This document shows, in pieces, positions 5,263 to 5,780 of a stretch of 5,780 nt of DNA; positions within the stretch are counted from its first letter, which is position 1, and every line of letters begins with the position of its first letter. Source of the stretch: Pseudomonadota bacterium. GTDB taxonomy: Bacteria; Pseudomonadota; Alphaproteobacteria; Sphingomonadales; Sphingomonadaceae. Location of the stretch: the NCBI GenBank assembly GCA_023445495.1, contig JAEXLC010000216.1, positions 1-5,780 on the forward strand. Reading direction: 5' to 3'. The position numbers and the translations under genes were made by a program. A model generated the notes under the pieces. It did no database searches, was not told where the DNA came from, and worked only from the letters and a program-made list of their open reading frames with translations.

Positions 5263-5613
5263 TTAGCCGAGGCCGATCTTCGACAGGATGTTGCCGATCA
5301 CGCCCTTGTCCTCGCCGGCCTTGGCCAGCTTGGCCTCGGCCTTCGGATCATATCCCGAGCTTTCGGGCAGATCGCGATGGCTGTGGCTGTGCACCGGCTG
5401 GGTCGATGCCGGCGGGTCCGACGCGTCCATCGACTCGTCGAGCCCGCGATCGAGCCGTGCCTCCTTGCTCTCCGGGTTACGGTAGAGCCGTTCGGCAATC
5501 GATTCATCGGTGCCTGCGTCCGCGGACTGGGCCGTGGTGCGCGGGGCTTCTTCGTCTGGGCCCGGTGCCACCGACATGCGGTCCAGCGCCGGGTCGATCG
5601 GGTTTGCTTCCAT
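5263..5613 (-). CDS. Hypothetical hydrophilic 116-aa stress protein
   Basis: Not assigned to a family. It is acidic and rich in Asp, Glu, Ser, Pro and Ala, with low hydrophobicity over residues 1-85, so probably disordered. HSHSHRD (75-81) offers three closely spaced histidines that could bind metal. A Lys/Ala-rich helix (about 91-103) is followed by a short amphipathic end, GVIGNILSKIGLG (104-116), that could touch a membrane or partner. No signal peptide or TM segment. I chose the ATG at 5613 because AGGAG lies about 8 nt upstream; an in-frame start at 5655 would cover the promoter -10 region. It is the first gene of an operon with the ZnT9-like transporter, which starts 9 nt after its stop. 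Confidence 0.75.
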   Translation of the reverse strand: MEANPIDPALDRMSVAPGPDEEAPRTTAQSADAGTDESIAERLYRNPESKEARLDRGLDESMDASDPPASTQPVHSHSHRDLPESSGYDPKAEAKLAKAGEDKGVIGNILSKIGLG

Positions 5614-5644
5614 GACTTCACTCTCCTGAGCGTTGCCATGTTGT

Positions 5645-5670
5645 AACGAACGCAATTCGATTCGCGTTCC
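5645..5670 (-). promoter_or_regulatory. EcfG-type (general stress sigma factor) promoter
   Basis: On the minus strand GGAAC (5670-5666), a 17-nt spacer, and CGTT (5648-5645) match the alphaproteobacterial EcfG consensus GGAAC-N16/17-CGTT exactly. Transcription would begin near 5638, giving a leader of about 25 nt that contains the Shine-Dalgarno of the 116-aa gene. A second CGTT (5652-5649) has only a 13-nt spacer and is the less likely -10. The promoter implies control by the PhyR-NepR-EcfG cascade. Confidence 0.8.
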
Positions 5671-5723
5671 CGCGCCGGATGCCGTTGGGCGGAAAAGGAA
5701 AACGGCCCGAACCCTATGCCTCT

Positions 5724-5744
5724 CCCCTCCCTGAAAGGGAGGGG
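5724..5744. repeat. C/G-rich intergenic palindrome (REP-like or terminator hairpin)
   Basis: CCCCTCCCT (5724-5732) and AGGGAGGGG (5736-5744) form a perfect 9-bp stem with a GAA loop, followed by a G-rich stretch to about 5757. Hairpins of this sequence type are dispersed between genes in many sphingomonad and related genomes, so I read it as a repeat copy. It has no T-tract on either strand, so a simple intrinsic terminator is less likely, although it could still stop or stabilise transcripts coming from the right. Confidence 0.7.
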
Positions 5745-5761
5745 CCGGGGGTGGGTTGCGG

Positions 5762-5779
5762 CCCCGGCGCAGGCCGGGG
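5762..5779. repeat. Second GC-rich hairpin at the window edge
   Basis: CCCCGGC (5762-5768) and GCCGGGG (5773-5779) make a perfect 7-bp stem with a 4-nt loop, 17 bp after the first palindrome. It may be the second half of a composite repeat that continues outside the window. Confidence 0.5.
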
Positions 5780-5780
5780 G

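Noticed and set aside
4489..5646. Plus-strand open frame of 385 codons
   Set aside because: Antisense to the ZnT9-like CDF and the 116-aa gene; Arg/His/Asp-rich shadow translation.
1..5780. tRNA, rRNA, CRISPR array, insertion sequence or phage genes
   Set aside because: No cloverleaf, repeat-spacer array, transposase or terminal inverted repeats were seen by eye on either strand.

Overview
The window is GC-rich (strong G/C preference at third codon positions) and densely packed, and looks like the chromosome of an alphaproteobacterium, most likely a sphingomonad (Sphingomonadales). The grounds are the protein repertoire, a GGAAC-N17-CGTT promoter of the alphaproteobacterial general-stress sigma factor type, and a C-rich/G-rich intergenic palindrome typical of these genomes. 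This placement rests on recognition, not on a search.

Left part (1-1667): a plus-strand SMR-family guanidinium exporter gene (gdx/sugE) has a 5' leader with an ACGG-loop hairpin of the guanidine-II (mini-ykkC) kind, plus a mutually exclusive hairpin over the ribosome binding site. It converges on a minus-strand metal operon, dmeR-dmeF: an RcnR-type repressor and a Co/Ni-type cation diffusion facilitator with a 17-histidine loop. The two genes share the four bases CTAG as stop codons. A 23-bp dyad with a CCCCC centre, the expected operator type for this repressor family, covers the dmeR ribosome binding site and start.

Middle (1668-3345): two small minus-strand genes follow, an unassigned 133-aa helical protein with faint hemerythrin-like features and a DUF1294 membrane protein. 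Divergent from DUF1294 is a LysR regulator closely resembling AmpR, with a GCAT-N11-ATGC box in the shared 66-bp spacer. No beta-lactamase gene is present.

Right-middle (3242-4160): a two-gene minus-strand unit encodes a 98-aa protein with a C-terminal segment like the MbcA/ParS/Xre antitoxin toxin-binding domain but no DNA-binding domain, then an unassigned 203-aa helical protein with an R-x4-H motif like that of HEPN ribonucleases. This is the best candidate here for an undescribed toxin-antitoxin-like module. The C-terminal tail of the 203-aa protein is antisense to the 3' end of the lysR gene for 104 bp.

Right part (4303-5780): a second minus-strand operon encodes a 116-aa hydrophilic, probably disordered protein and a ZnT9-like CDF transporter that lacks the usual His of the TM5 metal site. 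It is preceded by the EcfG-type promoter, so it is probably part of the general stress regulon. The window ends in two GC-rich hairpins, the first followed by G-runs with quadruplex potential.

Overall theme: efflux of cationic toxicants (guanidinium, Co/Ni, perhaps Zn), each with a different mode of control (riboswitch-like leader, metal-sensing repressor, stress sigma factor).
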